Positions 25,862 to 34,880 of a DNA stretch of 64,000 nucleotides are shown in pieces (the first letter of the stretch is position 1; the number at the start of each line of letters is the position of its first letter). The position numbers and the translations under genes were made by a program. The stretch is from NCBI GenBank assembly GCA_035561135.1, contig DATMYA010000071.1, forward strand, positions 1-64,000. Direction: 5' to 3'. This DNA is from Clostridia bacterium. GTDB lineage: Bacteria; Acidobacteriota; Terriglobia; Terriglobales; Acidobacteriaceae. The notes under the pieces were generated by a model. The model was given only the letters and a program-made list of their open reading frames with translations. It had not been told where the DNA came from and did not search any database.

Positions 25862-26820
25862 ACTCTGAACTTGCAATGGATGGTGGCTTCTTTACCTTGG
25901 CGGACGGGCGTCTACGCCCCGTCTGGCGGTTTGTTATCGCTGCCGTACTCGTCGTCTTAGCGAACCTGGCCGGGGGCCTTCTGGGCTTCGGGGTGGCGTT
26001 TGGGCATCCGCTCATTGCCGACATGCTTTACCGGCTGTTTTCGACCGTGCTGCTATTCGTTGGTTTTGCCTTCATGCTGCGGCATTTCGACCATGCGCAG
26101 GGCAGCCCATTGGCGAATATGGGTCTTCCGCTCGGCAGACGGGCGGGCAAGGACTTCGTGATAGGCGCTGCATTGGGCTTCGGCATGATTGCGTTGGCAG
26201 TGCTGGCGATCGCCGCATTTGGAGACTTGGAATTCAGAACGGTTCTCAATGCTTCAACGCTTCGGCGCGGAATGGCCGTCATCGTCCTGCTGCTGGCCGG
26301 TGCCCTGCTTGAAGAGTTGATGTTCCGTGGGTATCCATTTCAGCGTCTTGTCGAATCGACGGGTGCGACCGGCGCTATCCTGGTCTTTTCCGTGCTGTTT
26401 GGTGCTGCTCACCTGGGCAATCCCAATGCCGGAGGCATCCTGAGCTGGGGTATGTTCAACACCATCGCCGTGGGCGTCCTGTTCGCAATTGCTTACCTGC
26501 GGTTTGGAAGTCTTTGGTTACCCTGGGGTCTGCATTTTGCGTGGAACTTCAGCCTTGGCGTGCTCTTTGGCCTTCCGGTCAGCGGGTTGCGCGATTTCTC
26601 CTTCATCGTGAGGACCCAGGCCAGCGGCCCCAAACTGCTCACTGGCGGGGGGTATGGCATTGAGGCTAGCCTTACAGGGGCGGTTGTAATCTTGATTGGG
26701 CTCGGCGTGATCATGGCAATGCCACAGCGTGCGCCTGCCCAACTCGCTGAACCGGCAGCGGCACCCCTCGTGGCTGAGGCTGGAGAGTTCAGTTCCGACA
26801 CTTGGCGTCCCGGCATCTAA
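25858..26820 (+). CDS. CPBP family intramembrane metalloprotease-like protein
   Basis: The ATG at 25858 overlaps the GHMP stop by four bases; an upstream start in the same frame would overlap the kinase fully and is rejected. The product has 320 residues and about eight hydrophobic helices. The CPBP/Abi motifs are present: EELMFRGYPFQRLVE (glutamate pair plus arginine), FGAAHLGNPNAG and HFAWNF. Related enzymes cut membrane-linked CAAX-type or bacteriocin substrates. Catalytic residues appear intact; the target is unknown. Confidence 0.85.
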   Translation: MNSELAMDGGFFTLADGRLRPVWRFVIAAVLVVLANLAGGLLGFGVAFGHPLIADMLYRLFSTVLLFVGFAFMLRHFDHAQGSPLANMGLPLGRRAGKDFVIGAALGFGMIALAVLAIAAFGDLEFRTVLNASTLRRGMAVIVLLLAGALLEELMFRGYPFQRLVESTGATGAILVFSVLFGAAHLGNPNAGGILSWGMFNTIAVGVLFAIAYLRFGSLWLPWGLHFAWNFSLGVLFGLPVSGLRDFSFIVRTQASGPKLLTGGGYGIEASLTGAVVILIGLGVIMAMPQRAPAQLAEPAAAPLVAEAGEFSSDTWRPGI

Positions 26821-26885
26821 TCACAAGTCCGGGTGCTGCTGGTTGTCGACGGGCATATAATCCGGATACGACATCAGGTGTTCCC

Positions 26886-27944
26886 ATGAATCCGCGTCCC
26901 AGTTGTCTACGTCTTGCGGTCATGATACTGCTTCTGTCAGCCCTCGCCCAGGCTGCCGACAAGCCCAAAATAAGTGATGACACGCGCAAGCAACTCATTC
27001 GCGACTTCAATGCGGAAGCTGTGTTCGTTAAAACATTCTTCCCCATAGGCAAGGTGGGTTTGCGCATCGAAGAGGGCGTCATCACGCCTTCTGAAGCTGA
27101 AGTACGTCAGCTAATAAGCAACTTCGGGCCGGCCGCCAAGCCCGGCGATCGTGTGCGTATAACTTCGGTTCGGTTCGTGAAGAAGGGCATCCTCTTCGAA
27201 CTGAACGGTGGGCCGGTTAAGAAAAAGAAGTGGTACGAGCGAATAGAGGTTTCGTCCATCGGAGGCACCCGCGCCCCGGCAGATCGAGATCCGAACAATG
27301 AGAACCTGAACGCGCGCGGCTCCTACGTGCTTCTCGCCTTCAAGGATTACGTGCCGGACCTCACGTCCGCGCAGGTGAAGGATCTGTTGGCACCGGTGCT
27401 GGACTTCAACGCTCGCACGCAGGCCGAGGCTTACCAGAAAACGCTTCCGCCCAAACTCCAGGAAGCCATCAAGAATCACCATGCGCTCGTAGGCATGGAC
27501 CGTGAGATGGTTACTTACGCCAAGGGGCGTCCGCCGCGCAAGCATCGTGAGCGCGAGGGGGCTACCGACTACGAGGAGTGGATCTATGGCGAGCCGCCAA
27601 ATGACGTGGAGTTCATCCGCTTCCAGGGTGACGAGGTCGTTCGTATCGAACTTATGAAGGTGGACGGCGAGAAGATCGTGCGTACCGACCGGGAATTCGA
27701 TGCGAACGCCGGAATCTCTACGCTCGCCAAGAAGGAAGAGAAAGAGGAGCAGAAGAAGACGGGACCCACACTCATGCGTCCCGGCGAACAGCCTGCGGCT
27801 CCAAGTGGCAGTGGCGCTCGCTTGCCCGTTGACGGCGCCCCGAAAGAACCACGTAGCCCGACCAGCATGCCTACAGGCGTACCAGACGCCAGCTCAGGAT
27901 CGCCAATGCCGCCGGGCGGCGGAGTCGGACTGCCGCCGCGCTAG
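26886..27944 (+). CDS. Secreted protein of unknown function, proline-rich tail
   Basis: The ATG at 26886 has aggtg upstream and opens a signal peptide (LRLAVMILLLSALAQAA). The product is 352 residues. Residues about 20-260 form a mixed alpha/beta region with a basic KKKKWYERIEV stretch and GRPPRKHREREG. The last 90 residues are charged then proline/glycine-rich (PMPPGGGVGLPPR). I do not recognise a named domain. The gene ends 84 bases before nadE, with a hairpin in the gap. It is probably a lineage-specific envelope protein. Confidence 0.7.
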   Translation: MNPRPSCLRLAVMILLLSALAQAADKPKISDDTRKQLIRDFNAEAVFVKTFFPIGKVGLRIEEGVITPSEAEVRQLISNFGPAAKPGDRVRITSVRFVKKGILFELNGGPVKKKKWYERIEVSSIGGTRAPADRDPNNENLNARGSYVLLAFKDYVPDLTSAQVKDLLAPVLDFNARTQAEAYQKTLPPKLQEAIKNHHALVGMDREMVTYAKGRPPRKHREREGATDYEEWIYGEPPNDVEFIRFQGDEVVRIELMKVDGEKIVRTDREFDANAGISTLAKKEEKEEQKKTGPTLMRPGEQPAAPSGSGARLPVDGAPKEPRSPTSMPTGVPDASSGSPMPPGGGVGLPPR

Positions 27945-27977
27945 CCATGTGACGGTTGATTTCGATTTGAATTTCTG

Positions 27978-28014
27978 GCCCGCAACCGTGCGCTTGGCGT
28001 GCGTGGCTGCGGGC
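27978..28014 (+). terminator. Terminator-like hairpin before nadE
   Basis: The arms gcccgca and tgcgggc close a longer imperfect stem and are followed by tttac. The site lies between the secreted-protein gene and the nadE start and could end transcription of the former or attenuate the latter. Confidence 0.55.
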
Positions 28015-28028
28015 TTTACACTTGCAGT

Positions 28029-29669
28029 GTGAAGATTGCGCTCGGTCAGATCAACACTACAGTCGGTGACTTCACCGGTAACGCAGCCAAGGTCGTGGAG
28101 TTCGCACAGACTGCTCGTTCTGCCGGAGCCGAGCTTATTCTTTTTCCTGAGCTAGCGGTCTGCGGCTACCCGCCGCGCGACCTGGTAGAGAAGGCCTCTT
28201 TCGTCGCGCGCAATCAGCATGTTGTCGAGGAGATTGCTGCCAGGACCCAAGGCATCGCTGTTGTGTGCGGATTTGTAAGTCCGGCGAAGGCCGAAACCGG
28301 CAAGTCCGTCATGAACTCGGCGGCCTTCCTGCGCAATGGACGCATCGAGTTTGTCCAATCCAAGCGACTGCTGCCCACCTACGACGTCTTTGACGAGATG
28401 CGCAACTTCGCCGCAGCAGAGCGGCAAGAGCTGTTTTCTTTTGACGGCAGGAGAGTTGCACTCACGATTTGTGAAGACGCATGGAATGATAAGCACTTCT
28501 GGAACCGCCGCCTTTACGGAATCGATCCCGTGGATGAGCTGATAGCAGAGGGCGGGGAAGTGCTGCTCAACATCTCCGCTTCGCCCTTCAATCTCGGCAA
28601 ACCTGAATTGCGTTGCAACATGCTGGCGGCTCTTGCCCGCAGCCACAAGATTCCGGTCGCCATGGTCAACCAGGTCGGCGGCAATGACAGCCTGGTGTTC
28701 GACGGCTCCAGCATCGCCATCGCGCCGGATGGGCGTGTGATTGCACAGGCAAGGCCCTTTGAAGAGGACCTCGTCTTGTTTGACACCGAGTCGCTCACCG
28801 GCGACGTGCATGAACAGATCTGCGGTACTGAGGCGAGCGCCTACGCAGCACTGGTGCTCGGCACACGCGACTATGTGCGCAAATGCGGTTTTCGGCAAGC
28901 CATCATTGGGCTTAGCGGCGGCATTGATTCGGCACTCACGGCGGCCATCGCGGCGGATGCCTTGGATAAGCACAACGTCATTGGCGTCGGTATGCCCGGC
29001 CCGTACTCGTCGCAAGGCAGCATCGACGACGCCCGACAGCTTGCGGCTAACCTCGGCATCCGGTTTGAGCTGATCGAGATCGGCCAGGTATTCGAGACAT
29101 ATCGCGGCGCACTCCAGCCCATGTTTGAGGGATTCCCGCAGGATGTAACGGAAGAAAATCTGCAAGCGCGCATTCGCGGTAATCTGCTCATGGCGATGTC
29201 GAACAAGTTTGGGGCGCTGGTGTTATCAACGGGCAACAAGTCTGAGCTTGGCGTCGGGTATTGCACTCTGTACGGCGACATGGTCGGTGGACTCGCGGTC
29301 ATTTCCGATGTTCCCAAGACGCTCGTGTATCGCATCTGCGAGTATCTGAACCAGAGCAGAAAAGTGATTCCGAAAGCGACGATGGAGAAGCCTCCTTCTG
29401 CCGAGTTGCGCCCGGATCAGAAGGACAGCGATTCACTCCCGGATTACGAGGTTCTTGATACGATTCTGGAAGATTACGTTGAGGACTCCAGGTCAGCCGA
29501 GCAGATCGCCTGCGAGCACGGCTATGATGTGATGCTCGTACGCAGTGTCATCCGCATGGTGGAACGATCCGAGTACAAACGGCAGCAGGCCGCGCCGGGC
29601 ATCAGGATTTCTGCAAAGGCATTCGGCGTCGGGAGGCGTTTCCCGATCGCAGCGCGCCACGAGGTCTAG
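28029..29669 (+). CDS. nadE: Glutamine-dependent NAD+ synthetase
   Basis: The GTG at 28029 begins directly at KIALGQINTTVGD, the normal N-terminus of the glutaminase domain, giving 546 residues. The N-terminal CN-hydrolase domain has its Glu-Lys-Cys triad in FPELAVCGYPPRD, SKRLLPTYDVFDE and TICEDAW. The C-terminal synthetase domain has the ATP-pyrophosphatase motif GLSGGIDSAL and STGNKSELGVGY. It makes NAD from nicotinate adenine dinucleotide using glutamine as nitrogen source. nadB of the same pathway is at 6079-7665. Confidence 0.95.
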   Translation: MKIALGQINTTVGDFTGNAAKVVEFAQTARSAGAELILFPELAVCGYPPRDLVEKASFVARNQHVVEEIAARTQGIAVVCGFVSPAKAETGKSVMNSAAFLRNGRIEFVQSKRLLPTYDVFDEMRNFAAAERQELFSFDGRRVALTICEDAWNDKHFWNRRLYGIDPVDELIAEGGEVLLNISASPFNLGKPELRCNMLAALARSHKIPVAMVNQVGGNDSLVFDGSSIAIAPDGRVIAQARPFEEDLVLFDTESLTGDVHEQICGTEASAYAALVLGTRDYVRKCGFRQAIIGLSGGIDSALTAAIAADALDKHNVIGVGMPGPYSSQGSIDDARQLAANLGIRFELIEIGQVFETYRGALQPMFEGFPQDVTEENLQARIRGNLLMAMSNKFGALVLSTGNKSELGVGYCTLYGDMVGGLAVISDVPKTLVYRICEYLNQSRKVIPKATMEKPPSAELRPDQKDSDSLPDYEVLDTILEDYVEDSRSAEQIACEHGYDVMLVRSVIRMVERSEYKRQQAAPGIRISAKAFGVGRRFPIAARHEV

Positions 29670-29700
29670 CGGCAGCAAATATTACTCATCAAGAGAGGCG

Positions 29701-30678
29701 ATGATGAAAGCAGCAATTCGAGTTCTGCTCTGTGCATTTCTTGCAACTGGCTTGTGCGCCGCACAACAGGGAAGCTCCACCGCGAAGCCGCGCCAGCGCA
29801 CCACTGCCACGAAGAAGGCTCAACCTGCGCCTGCGGTGACAGAAAACGCGAAGAGTGCTGAAGCACCAGCAGGCATGCCGACAGAGCAGACCGTCAATGC
29901 CTTCTTGAAGACTATGTTCGGCTACGATCCCAACCTGGTCTTCAAAGTTGCGGAAATCAAACCAGCCAAAGCCGCGGGGCTTTCCGAAGTTGCCGTCGTG
30001 GTGAGCACGCCCCAAGGCCAGCAGCTTACGCGCTTCTTTGTTTCCAGCGATGGCCATCACGCGATCATGGGCGACATCATGCCCTTCGGCCCCGACCCAT
30101 TTGCCGAAGCTCGAACACAGCTTCAGAAGCATGCATTCGGCCCGTCCAAAGGTCCCGAGGACGCAGCGGTTACCATCGTCGAATTTGGCGATCTGCAATG
30201 TCCGGCCTGCAAACAGGCGCAACCCACCATCGAAAAGCTGTTAACTGAAGTGCCGAATAGCCGCCTCATATTCCAGAGCTTCCCGCTCGAAGAGCTTCAC
30301 CCTTGGGCCGGACGAGCATCGCGCTACAGCGATTGCCTGCTGCGTACGAAAAGCAATGACGCCGCCTGGACCTTCATTGGAGCAGTGTATGCGCATCAAG
30401 GCGAAATCACGGAATCGAATGTCGACGAAAAGTTAAATCGCTATATAACGATGTCCGGAGGGGAGCCGGCGGCCATCGCTGCCTGCGCTAAAGCTCCCGA
30501 AACGGAGGAGCGTATGAAGCGTGGAGCCGAACTCGCCCAGGAACTCGGTGTGACCGGAACGCCGACGCTCTTCGTCAATGGACGTAGCATTTCGTCCATC
30601 AACAACGCGTCGTATGACATGCTGAAGGCCGTCGTCGAGTTCATGGCGACACACCAGACTGGCGCGACAACGAAGTAA
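29701..30678 (+). CDS. DsbA-like thioredoxin-fold periplasmic protein
   Basis: ATG codons at 29701 and 29704 both follow agagaggcg; the first gives 325 residues. A signal peptide (about 1-21) and a low-complexity lysine/alanine/proline linker (about 22-55) come first. A small alpha/beta domain (about 58-140) follows, then a DsbA/thioredoxin domain. That domain has the redox motif C-P-A-C in FGDLQCPACKQ and the cis-proline region VTGTPTLFVNGR. It probably acts in disulfide formation or reduction outside the cytoplasm. The added N-domain is common in DsbG/BdbD-like proteins of this group. Confidence 0.85.
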   Translation: MMKAAIRVLLCAFLATGLCAAQQGSSTAKPRQRTTATKKAQPAPAVTENAKSAEAPAGMPTEQTVNAFLKTMFGYDPNLVFKVAEIKPAKAAGLSEVAVVVSTPQGQQLTRFFVSSDGHHAIMGDIMPFGPDPFAEARTQLQKHAFGPSKGPEDAAVTIVEFGDLQCPACKQAQPTIEKLLTEVPNSRLIFQSFPLEELHPWAGRASRYSDCLLRTKSNDAAWTFIGAVYAHQGEITESNVDEKLNRYITMSGGEPAAIAACAKAPETEERMKRGAELAQELGVTGTPTLFVNGRSISSINNASYDMLKAVVEFMATHQTGATTK

Positions 30679-30719
30679 CTGAGCGAGATGCCGTTCTGAG
30701 TCGCGAGATTTTGGGGGCC

Positions 30720-30761
30720 GCGAAGGATCTTCTTAGTTTAGAAAGAAACCAGATCCTTCGC
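30720..30761. repeat. Palindromic repeat (REP-like)
   Basis: The arms gcgaaggatct (30720-30730) and agatccttcgc (30751-30761) are perfect complements with a 20-base A/T-rich loop, followed by gtcgctcagga. It matches the core of the element near 48244. Confidence 0.85.
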
Positions 30762-30831
30762 GTCGCTCAGGATGATTCTCTTCTGTTTCGGAAGGTTGTT
30801 CTAGCACGTGGCAGGTGGCCGGCCAACCAGT

Positions 30832-31227
30832 CTAGTAGGCCAGCATCGCGACTCCGGCCGCGACGAATAGTGCGCTGATCCAGCGGCGCTTGTCCACCTT
30901 TTCATGCAGAAATACCCGGGCGGCGAGCGCATTCGTTATGAATGTGAGCGACGCCGCCGCCGGTACTACCAACGAAACGTCTGCCCAGCTTAGCCCGACC
31001 AATAAAAAGAAAAACGACAGGGCCATAAAGAACAACGCCACCATGAAACGTCCATCGGCGAGGACGCGCCGCGCGGCTGCAAGCATTCCGTGACGTTTGC
31101 GAAAGTCGCCGAGGTCGCCGATGCGGTGCATAGCCTCGGCAAGCAGCACATCGCCGGCTGTGGTTGTAAGCACCACAAACATGATCGCCGACCACGTGTA
31201 GATGGTTCTTGCGTCGATGCCGCTCAT
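30832..31227 (-). CDS. Half-size DMT (EamA/SMR-like) transporter, second of pair
   Basis: The 131-residue protein has four hydrophobic helices and the second-half EamA pattern (SWADVSLVVPAAASLTFITNALAARVFLHE, here abbreviated by its key residues SWAD and FLHEKVD). It corresponds to one half of a ten-helix transporter or to an SMR/ArnF-size subunit. Its start overlaps the stop of the preceding gene by four bases, so the two are probably subunits of a heterodimer like ArnE-ArnF. It lies downstream of hpnJ on the same strand. Confidence 0.78.
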   Translation of the reverse strand: MSGIDARTIYTWSAIMFVVLTTTAGDVLLAEAMHRIGDLGDFRKRHGMLAAARRVLADGRFMVALFFMALSFFFLLVGLSWADVSLVVPAAASLTFITNALAARVFLHEKVDKRRWISALFVAAGVAMLAY

Positions 31228-31670
31228 GCTTTCCCCTCCGGGGTGGTATCACCAGCAAGTTCGCCCGTGACAGCCACGGACTCAGGCAGGACATCGCGCG
31301 TCTTCGACGGGCCTATGGCGACGAATCCCACCCCGATCGTAATGAGCACGATGCCGGCCCAGCGCATCATGCTAATTCGTTCGTCCAGAAAGTAGAGGGC
31401 CATGAGAGCGATGACAACGTATCCAATCGCTGTCGCTGGAAGCACATACGTTAGGTCGGCCCACGACAGCGCGCTGAGGTACGCGGCAAAGTACACAATC
31501 AGGAACAGGATTCCGATTGTTATCGAGGGATTCGCGACGGCGGTAACGGCCTCGTGCCAATTGGCAAGATGAATCTCGCCAACCTGGCGCATTCCGTGCG
31601 ACAGCAGAACATCGCCGGCAGCGCCGAAAAAAACAATGGCGAGCAGTACGAGATATTTTCTAAGAGTCAC
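31224..31670 (-). CDS. Half-size DMT (EamA/SMR-like) transporter, first of pair
   Basis: The GTG at 31670 is the most likely start because it opens the first helix (VTLRKYLVLLAIVFFGAAGD); the frame extends 17 codons further without a good site. The product is about 148 residues with four helices. It contains the SWADLTYVLPATAIGYV motif shared with its neighbour and a polar C-terminal tail. The two proteins resemble each other (GDVLLSHGM here, GDVLLAEAM there), so they are a diverged tandem pair. The substrate is unknown; a lipid-linked or hopanoid molecule is only a possibility from context. Confidence 0.75.
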   Translation of the reverse strand: MTLRKYLVLLAIVFFGAAGDVLLSHGMRQVGEIHLANWHEAVTAVANPSITIGILFLIVYFAAYLSALSWADLTYVLPATAIGYVVIALMALYFLDERISMMRWAGIVLITIGVGFVAIGPSKTRDVLPESVAVTGELAGDTTPEGKA

Positions 31671-31758
31671 CGAGACAGGATAACAAAGCAGGCAGCAATG
31701 GCAGCGACAGGCGACTAACAATGCCAGAAGCTGTACATAAAAACAATGGGAGTGGGCA

Positions 31759-31795
31759 AAAGCAAAAGCCCGCGCATGGCGCAGGCTTTTGCTTT
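31759..31795. terminator. Terminator downstream of hpnJ
   Basis: The 12-base perfect stem aaagcaaaagcc / ggcttttgcttt has a 13-base loop. It lies 13 bases after the hpnJ stop and could partly uncouple hpnJ from the transporter pair downstream. Confidence 0.8.
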
Positions 31796-31807
31796 GTTAG
31801 GAAAAAA

Positions 31808-33346
31808 TCAGGCCTCGACGGTTTCGTTCTTGGCTTCAGCGTCGTTCGGCAGAATGGGAAGCGGATTTGGCGGCGGCAGTGTTGGTTCAGGCATGGAGTC
31901 CTGCTTCGAGCGGAACTCCTTTACAGCCTTGTTGCGCGCGGCTCTTAGCTTCAAAAACGCCTTCGCTTCCACGTACAACCGCTTGCGCTCCTCGGAGTTG
32001 AAGATCGCTTTCCTGACGATGCGGAAAATCGCCTTAGGGCGGAAGTAGTATTCGTCATAGAAGCGATGCACCATCTCCATGACATAGTCGCGAGGCAGGC
32101 CCGGATATTCAACGTGCGCCACCTGGTGCCCGCCGGCGTCCACCATCTCCTGCTCATTGACGATGAACCCGTTCTTCTTGGCGAATTCGTAGAACTCCGT
32201 TCCCGGATAGGCGTGCGCGAAGGAGACCTGTATGGTATCCACGTCGAGTTCCTTGGCGAAGTCGATTGTTCGGCGGATACTTTCCTTGGTCTCGCCCGGC
32301 AGTCCGAGAATGAAATCGCCGTGAATGAGCAGACCGAGCTTCTTGCAGTCGCGGGTAAAGTCGCGTGCGCGCTCGACCGTGGCGCCCTTCTTGATGTTCT
32401 TGAGAATTTGCGGGTCGCCCGATTCGTAGCCAACGATCAGCAGTCGGCAACCGGCTTCTTTCATGGCCTTCAGAGTCTCGTAGTCGGTTGTCACGCGGGA
32501 GGTGCATGACCACGTAAGGCCCAGCGGCTTCAGCTCCGCGCAAAGCTCGATGGTGCGAGCCTTCTGGATATTGAATGTGTCATCGTCAAAGAAGAATTCC
32601 TTGACGTTCGGCCAGTACTCCTTGGCCTTCATCATCTCGCGTGCGACAGCGTTACTGGAGCGTTTGCGCCATGGATGTCCGCTCAGCGTTTGCGGCCATA
32701 AGCAGAATGTACACTGCGCAGGGCAGCCACGCGTCGTATACAAGGCCACAAACGGGTACAGCAGGAACGGAACGTTGTAGCGGGTTACGTCCATGTCACG
32801 CCTGTAAACGTCCACCACGTCGGGCAGCGCGTCGAGATCGTCCACCGCCGGACGATCGGCATTGTGTACGATGCGCCCGTCCTTGCGGAACGAAACCCCA
32901 AGAATCTCTTCCAGCGGTTTACCGTTAGCGAACTCCACCGTCGCATAGTCGAACTCGCGACGTACGATGAAGTCGATGGCCTGGCAGTCATTCAGCGTCT
33001 GCTCCGACAGCGTAGTCACGTGCGGCCCGACAAAGGCGATCTTCAGGCTCGGGTTCGCCGCCTTCATCGCTTCTGCCAGTTTGCAGTCGCCCGGGAACCC
33101 CGGCGTGCTGGTGAAGAGCACCAGGAAATCGTAGCTCTTGCCAATCTCGATCGTTTCGGCGGCGCTCACATGGTGAGGAGGAGCATCCAGCAGGCGAGAA
33201 CCTTCCAGCATGCCAGCCGGATAGGCCAGCCACACGGGATACCAGTACGACTCGATCTCGCGCGTCGCAGGCCAGCGCGAGCTAGCGCCTCCGTCGAAGT
33301 TCTCGAACGAGGGTGGATTCAGGAAGAGTGTTTTTAGCGGTGCCAT
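31808..33346 (-). CDS. hpnJ: HpnJ-like B12-binding-domain radical SAM enzyme
   Basis: The 512-residue protein has an N-terminal cobalamin-binding-like domain (about 1-170, opening KTLFLNPPSFENFDGGASSR). A radical SAM core follows with the cluster motif C-P-A-Q-C-T-F-C near residue 216. GDFILGLPGETKE and DTIQVSFAHAYPGTEFYE are typical of HpnJ. HpnJ acts in hopanoid biosynthesis, forming the cyclitol ether head group of bacteriohopanetetrol. The last 40 residues are a proline-rich extension. No shc, hpnH, hpnI or hpnK is in the window. The family call is good; the exact reaction here is inferred. Confidence 0.85.
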   Translation of the reverse strand: MAPLKTLFLNPPSFENFDGGASSRWPATREIESYWYPVWLAYPAGMLEGSRLLDAPPHHVSAAETIEIGKSYDFLVLFTSTPGFPGDCKLAEAMKAANPSLKIAFVGPHVTTLSEQTLNDCQAIDFIVRREFDYATVEFANGKPLEEILGVSFRKDGRIVHNADRPAVDDLDALPDVVDVYRRDMDVTRYNVPFLLYPFVALYTTRGCPAQCTFCLWPQTLSGHPWRKRSSNAVAREMMKAKEYWPNVKEFFFDDDTFNIQKARTIELCAELKPLGLTWSCTSRVTTDYETLKAMKEAGCRLLIVGYESGDPQILKNIKKGATVERARDFTRDCKKLGLLIHGDFILGLPGETKESIRRTIDFAKELDVDTIQVSFAHAYPGTEFYEFAKKNGFIVNEQEMVDAGGHQVAHVEYPGLPRDYVMEMVHRFYDEYYFRPKAIFRIVRKAIFNSEERKRLYVEAKAFLKLRAARNKAVKEFRSKQDSMPEPTLPPPNPLPILPNDAEAKNETVEA

Positions 33347-33562
33347 AGTGACCAGTGGGTAATACTAACATCCGGCTTTCGCCGGGGTACACCATTTGCG
33401 CCAGACTGCGGCGATTGCATTGCGGACGGTATTGCGCTGATTTGAATGGCGATGCACGCCTAACGCTACATGGGCCTGTCGCGGAGTTTAAGACTCCGAA
33501 CACAACTCGTCACCCGGATCGCTTCTTCGGCGGTTGTATATTAGAGGCGGGAATCAGGATCG

Positions 33563-34759
33563 ATGATCAGCACAGAAACATGGGGAGTCGCGCTGGAAGC
33601 GCTACGCGCGAACAAAGTGAAGGCAGCGCTTACGATGCTTGGCGTCGTGATTGGCAGCGCCTGCATCGTGCTCGTCGTGACCATTGCGCTTCTCGGCAAA
33701 ACCTACGTTCTGGCTCAGATCGAGGGTGTCGGCTCCAACCTGGTTTACGCGTACTATGTGAGCGGTAACCAGACCCGGGTAGTGTCCGACGAAATCTCCC
33801 TCGGTGATCTGGAGGCCGTACGCGCTCTGCCCAAAGTTTCTGAAGTTTCCGGCGTGCACGATATGCAGATGGCGGTCGTAGTGCAGGGACGGGAGCGCCC
33901 TGTATCGCTGATTGGGGTCACGCAGGGGTTCCAAAAGATTCGCAATCTCCAGATACTGAAAGGCCGCTTTTTCGATCAGCTCGACATGGAGACGGGAAGC
34001 AAGGCCTGCCTTATTACGCAAGACTTAGCCAATCTTTATCCGAACGAGAACATGGTTGGCAAGGAACTCAAGGTCGGCGAGCTGACATTCACGGTGATCG
34101 CAGTATTCCGCGAACGTGTAGCTACTTTCGGACAATCTGAGATCACCTCCGAATCCGTCGTGGTGCCGTTCTCGCTCATTAAGTACTACACTGGGAAGGA
34201 GTATCTGAAGGTCCTGTACGCACAGGCGCGGACGGCTGACGACGTGCCCGAAGTCACCCGCGAGGTGAAGCGGGTGCTCGAGTCGCGCCATCGCCCCGGC
34301 GCGGTATACGTAGTCCAGAACCTGTCCTCGATACTTGACGCCGCCCGGAAGATTTCGATGGCCCTTACGGCTGTGTTGCTGCTGGTGGGTTGCATCGCGC
34401 TAATCATCAGCGGCGTTGGCATCATGAACATCATGCTGGTCACGGTGACGGAGCGCACCAGGGAGATCGGTCTGCGCAAAGCCGTGGGCGCCAAACGCCA
34501 GGAAATCCTGTATCAGTTTCTGATCGAAGCACTGATCATCAGCGGTGTTGGCGCGTTTGTCGGCATCATGATCGCGGTCAGCGTGAAGTTTGTCGTCCAG
34601 GCACTTATGCCAGCCGAGTTTGCCATGAAGATTCCCATATCCTGGGTTTCTATCATCGTGGCATTCACAGTCTCGTGTGCAGTAGGAGTGCTGTTCGGCT
34701 ACTTGCCTGCGAACCGGGCCTCCAAACTCCAGCCAACTGAATCGCTACGTTACGAATAG
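33563..34759 (+). CDS. MacB/FtsX-type ABC transporter permease
   Basis: The 398-residue protein has one N-terminal helix (about 20-45), a MacB-type periplasmic domain (about 50-265) and three C-terminal FtsX helices. It shows GVGIMNIMLVTVTERTREIG and LRKAVGAKRQEI, with ESLRYE at the end, all typical of MacB-family permeases. No ATPase gene is adjacent, unlike most members. An adaptor, a TPR protein and TolC are encoded nearby at 36238-40024 on the other strand. It may drive lipoprotein, antibiotic or peptide efflux with an ATPase encoded elsewhere. Confidence 0.88.
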   Translation: MISTETWGVALEALRANKVKAALTMLGVVIGSACIVLVVTIALLGKTYVLAQIEGVGSNLVYAYYVSGNQTRVVSDEISLGDLEAVRALPKVSEVSGVHDMQMAVVVQGRERPVSLIGVTQGFQKIRNLQILKGRFFDQLDMETGSKACLITQDLANLYPNENMVGKELKVGELTFTVIAVFRERVATFGQSEITSESVVVPFSLIKYYTGKEYLKVLYAQARTADDVPEVTREVKRVLESRHRPGAVYVVQNLSSILDAARKISMALTAVLLLVGCIALIISGVGIMNIMLVTVTERTREIGLRKAVGAKRQEILYQFLIEALIISGVGAFVGIMIAVSVKFVVQALMPAEFAMKIPISWVSIIVAFTVSCAVGVLFGYLPANRASKLQPTESLRYE

Positions 34760-34880
34760 CACTGTCGAGTGGCGCGGCAACCATTGCTTGCGTTAGCTGG
34801 TCAAAGAGCTTGCATCTAAAAATAGGAATACTGCCGGATATCTACTTGGAAAATCGACTCTCAACCGGAGCAGGCGCACC

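Noticed and set aside
28152..29165. 337-codon open frame antisense to nadE
   Set aside because: nadE is complete with both active sites. The antisense frame has no domain and no upstream site.
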